Source: Gnetum montanum
Taxonomy: Eukaryota; Streptophyta; Gnetopsida; Gnetales; Gnetaceae
DNA: 31,276 nucleotides
NCBI GenBank assembly: GCA_015680685.1
Contig: MNCI01004849.1
Span: forward strand, 600,778 to 632,053
Direction of reading: 5' to 3'
Under the pieces are notes generated by a model, which was not told where the DNA came from, did no database searches, and was given only the letters and a program-made list of their open reading frames with translations. Below are positions 29,031 to 31,276 of the stretch, piece by piece. The translations under genes and the position numbers were made by a program. Within the stretch, counting starts at the first letter, position 1, and the number at the start of each line of letters is the position of its first letter.

Positions 29031-29270
29031 CGAATGTACAAGGGATGGAAACTTGGTAGGAAGCAGTAGGGTTTCTACGCTATGTGTAGCTGCCTCTTGA
29101 CCCGTCGTGGATTGATTGGAGTGTAAGACCGAGGTGTTTCACTAGGGCCCTCGTTCACATCATCATCCTCCACTTGGAAGGGCAACTCAACCCATGCATT
29201 TTCAATTTGGGAGGCGGCTCACTGGGCTGATCCTTCCATTGGATGGTTAATGCATGCATGAGTAGGTGCC
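29031..29270 (-). other. Minus-strand protease-RT linker remnant
   Basis: The minus-strand translation continues downstream of protease with short open stretches similar in position to 20975-21260 of the plus-strand copy. A GCTAY-like CTACGCTATGTGTAGC lies at 29076. Confidence 0.45.
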
Positions 29271-29935
29271 TCATGCTTGGAGGTTGTGACCTCTGAGCCC
29301 TACTCCATGTATACATTACTAATTGATTGCATTTCTACTTTGTCACCATAGATCACCACCTCCCTGCCTACATATGGTAAGTGGATTTCCTGGTGTATAG
29401 GCAAGGAGACAGCCCTAAGTTGTACTAACCATGATCTTCCCAAGATCAGGTTAAACCCGGGCATTTCTTCGACCATGATGAACATTGCATCTATGGGGAA
29501 TTGGTCCCCTACTATGAAGTATATGTGAATTGTGCCTTTCACTAGGATGCGTTGAAGGACCTCAAACATGATGTCTTCATGGGTTTGATCTAGTTGACTA
29601 ATCCCAACTTGTCCACAATAGGGAAGGGAATGCCATTTGTGGTAGCCCCATCATCAATGTGTACCCTTCAGATCCGGTGTTGGCCAACCCAAATTGTGAT
29701 GAAGAGAGGCATTGTAGTCACCTAACCCCCTTCAGGATCTTCCCTAATGGCATCATCACTGAAATTCAATTGAGGTGTCACAAACTCCGTGGGTACAGAG
29801 GGAAGCATGACTGAATGGATCGCTTCCTCTTCCGCTGGCATGTTCTCGTCAACTGGAACCATCGTTAACATGCAGATTAGAGCCTCGCGGTGGGGTACAG
29901 ATGTCATGATTAGGTCATACAAGCTTAGTGTATTA
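29270..29935 (-). pseudogene. Tat-type aspartic protease, minus strand
   Basis: Reading leftwards: HREALICMLTMVPVDE, then HIDDGATTN around 29650 (active-site Asp present), a frame break, VGDQFPIDAMF, PGFNLILGRSWL and IHQEIHLPY, ending near 29300. It aligns residue by residue with the plus-strand copy at 20.4-20.98 kb. Part of the retroelement polyprotein processing machinery when intact. Broken by at least three stops or shifts. Confidence 0.85.
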
Positions 29936-30560
29936 TTTTTCTGCTTTAGAGCTTGCTTGACCTGAGTGAGGATTTCTAGAAGGTCTTGGTCACCCCCTTG
30001 TTTGACACTTTCCTCCTCTTCGATTCATCCCAGAAGATAAATTTCCCAAGGAGAGGTGACTTCGGATCTGGGTCTAGATCCTTGTCGACAGGGTGATGTA
30101 GGCTGCATAGTCATGTCGACCTTCATCTTTGGGGGTGAAGGTGCAGATGCAAGGGGCAAAGACATAGGCTTGGGGATACCCTTGACGGTACCTCCCTTCG
30201 ACGTCTCGCCCACTAAGTGGACTTCTCACCTTATGAGGCAAGGAGGCTATCCAGCCTTGTTGTGTGAGATATGGGCCGTCAAAGGCATCGACCCCCTGAT
30301 GAAAAATGGAGCTAGAGGTGTTAACTGATAGGACCGTGTGGCTTTGCTAATAGGTGGCATAAAGGTGGATGCTTGTGGTGTGACTTTTAGGATGAACGAC
30401 TGCTGCGAGCTTAGACCAACCGCTAGTGGTACTGGTGCACTATTCTAATGCACATGGACCATGAATGGCTGCTGGGGTGGCTAGAGATCGCTGTCAATGC
30501 CAATGACATTGATTACATAATCGGCATTATTGTCGTTGAGGGGATCTGTGTAGACATACA
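29936..30560 (-). pseudogene. Gag-protease connecting region, minus strand
   Basis: Pro/Ser/Lys-rich short frames (for example 30213-30025, PKPMSLPLASAPSPPK) occupy the place that in the plus-strand copy holds the repeated K-V-P units. No domain recognised. Confidence 0.5.
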
Positions 30561-31095
30561 TAGATTGGTTTTCAGAGTGCACTGGGTTGCTTTTGTCCAG
30601 CACCAGTTTCCCCTAGTCGACTAATCTTTGGATGTCATCCTACAATGCCAGATAGTAATCCGTGTTATGACCACACTATTGGTGGTAGTCACAAAACCTA
30701 TCCAGCTTGAAATCCCTAGGAACTGAAGGCTCATTGGGCAGGGCCAAAGAGGGATTCCTAAGGAGCTCATAGTAGTGTTGATGTCTTACATTTGCTTCTT
30801 CTGACATCTGCTTGTGTTTGATGTATCTCACTGCCAACATTTTCTTTAGAATCTCTAAAGCCTTTAGAGGTAGTGGGGTGTACTTTGAGTGATCTTTGTG
30901 CTCATAGTTGGATTTGGGTTGTGTAGATATCTTAGGTGGGGGTATAGTAGGTTGCGGCACCTGGTGCTATTTGGGCACGGGGTTAGCTGCAGGTATGACC
31001 AGTTTCTTGTTATTCTTGTTACTACTGCTGCTAATTTTTGGCTTGGCCTTGAAACACCGTGAAAATTACGGGTTGGCCTCAGGCGAAGATTTGTA
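30560..31095 (-). pseudogene. gag: Tat-type gag C-terminal part, minus strand
   Basis: The frame 30960-30676 reads HQHYYELLRNPSL and FKLDRFCDYHQ, then after a stop CGHNTDYYLAL and DDIQRLVD...GKLVLD (to about 30.6 kb). This FCDYH-GHxTxxC-LKxxIExL arrangement is the zinc-binding tail typical of Tat/Ogre Gag. Upstream, FSRCFKAKPKI and a Ser/Asn/Lys-rich run (about 31.08-30.99 kb) precede it. The capsid part lies outside the window or is lost at the tandem repeat that starts at 31118. Confidence 0.82.
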
Positions 31096-31117
31096 ATTTA
31101 AGCAAGAACGCGCTTTG

Positions 31118-31276
31118 AATTTGTCTAAGGACGAGTTTACGCTCTATCACGCACGGCAGCATGACGAGCGTAATAGGCTTCAAGACAGTTAAAGACGAAT
31201 TTGGCTAAGGACAAGTTTATGCTCCATCACGCACAGCAGCGTGATGAGCGTAATAGGCTCCGAGACAGCCAAAGGC
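31118..31276 (+). repeat. Tandem duplication, period 80 bp, running off the window end
   Basis: Units starting AATTTGTCTAAGGACGAG (31118) and AATTTGGCTAAGGACAAG (31198) share TCACGCAC, AGCGTAATAGGCT and GACAG. The second reaches the last base, so the array may continue. It adjoins the gag remnant. Confidence 0.92.

Overview
This window is non-genic, repeat-packed nuclear DNA from a land plant, most likely one with a large genome. The evidence is plant-type Ty3/gypsy LTR retrotransposons throughout, a primer site matching plant tRNA-Asp, Tat-lineage marker domains (a second RNase H and the Tat-type Gag tail), short plant-like introns with CTAAC/CTAAT branch sites, and pervasive stop codons of the kind left by cytosine deamination. 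Nothing identifies the species. No bacterial, organellar, tRNA, rRNA or CRISPR feature is seen.

Left third (1-9437): one nearly complete Ty3/gypsy element of the Athila-related (OTA) type on the + strand. It runs: end of the 5' LTR (1-215), PBS (217-234), decayed gag, protease, reverse transcriptase/RNase H and integrase (357-6559), a 1.9 kb non-coding spacer with three copies of a PPT-like motif, and a complete 957-bp 3' LTR (8481-9437) bounded by a 7-bp inverted repeat. The 215 bp of shared LTR differ at 19 positions, 16 of them transitions. The element is old and cannot make its proteins.

Middle (9438-23220): nested and rearranged Tat-type debris. A minus-strand pol (RT 18.69-17.84 kb, RNase H, archaeal-type RNase H 17.4-17.2 kb, integrase 15.1-14.0 kb, then tandem repeats and an LTR-like segment to about 12.1 kb) is split by a plus-strand LTR at about 15.24-16.9 kb. 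A plus-strand gag-protease piece (18.69-21.26 kb) abuts it head to head. A minus-strand LTR (about 21.3-22.48 kb) truncates another minus-strand RT (22.49-23.22 kb). A further RT-RNase H piece with an internal deletion lies at 11.1-11.95 kb. Three LTR-like segments share a 'TATAAATA' box preceded by clusters of unusual hairpins built from the pentamer GCTAY.

Right (23220-31276): the most unusual part. Minus-strand Tat gag (31.09-30.56 kb) and protease (29.93-29.27 kb) are separated from a minus-strand protease-RT linker and RT (23.22-22.49 kb) by about 6 kb. That interval holds an opposite-strand, intron-containing gene-like unit (about 23.95-28.61 kb): TATA-like box, five mutually compatible introns plus an upstream acceptor, a terminal stop and AATAAA. 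Its first recognisable domain resembles the plant FCP1/NIF-like HAD phosphatase fold with its catalytic aspartates lost, followed by unknown, coiled-coil-like and acidic regions. Related CTAGTTTAAGG-type repeats lie on both sides. This looks like a gene carried antisense inside a Tat retrotransposon, now decayed mostly by TAG stops.
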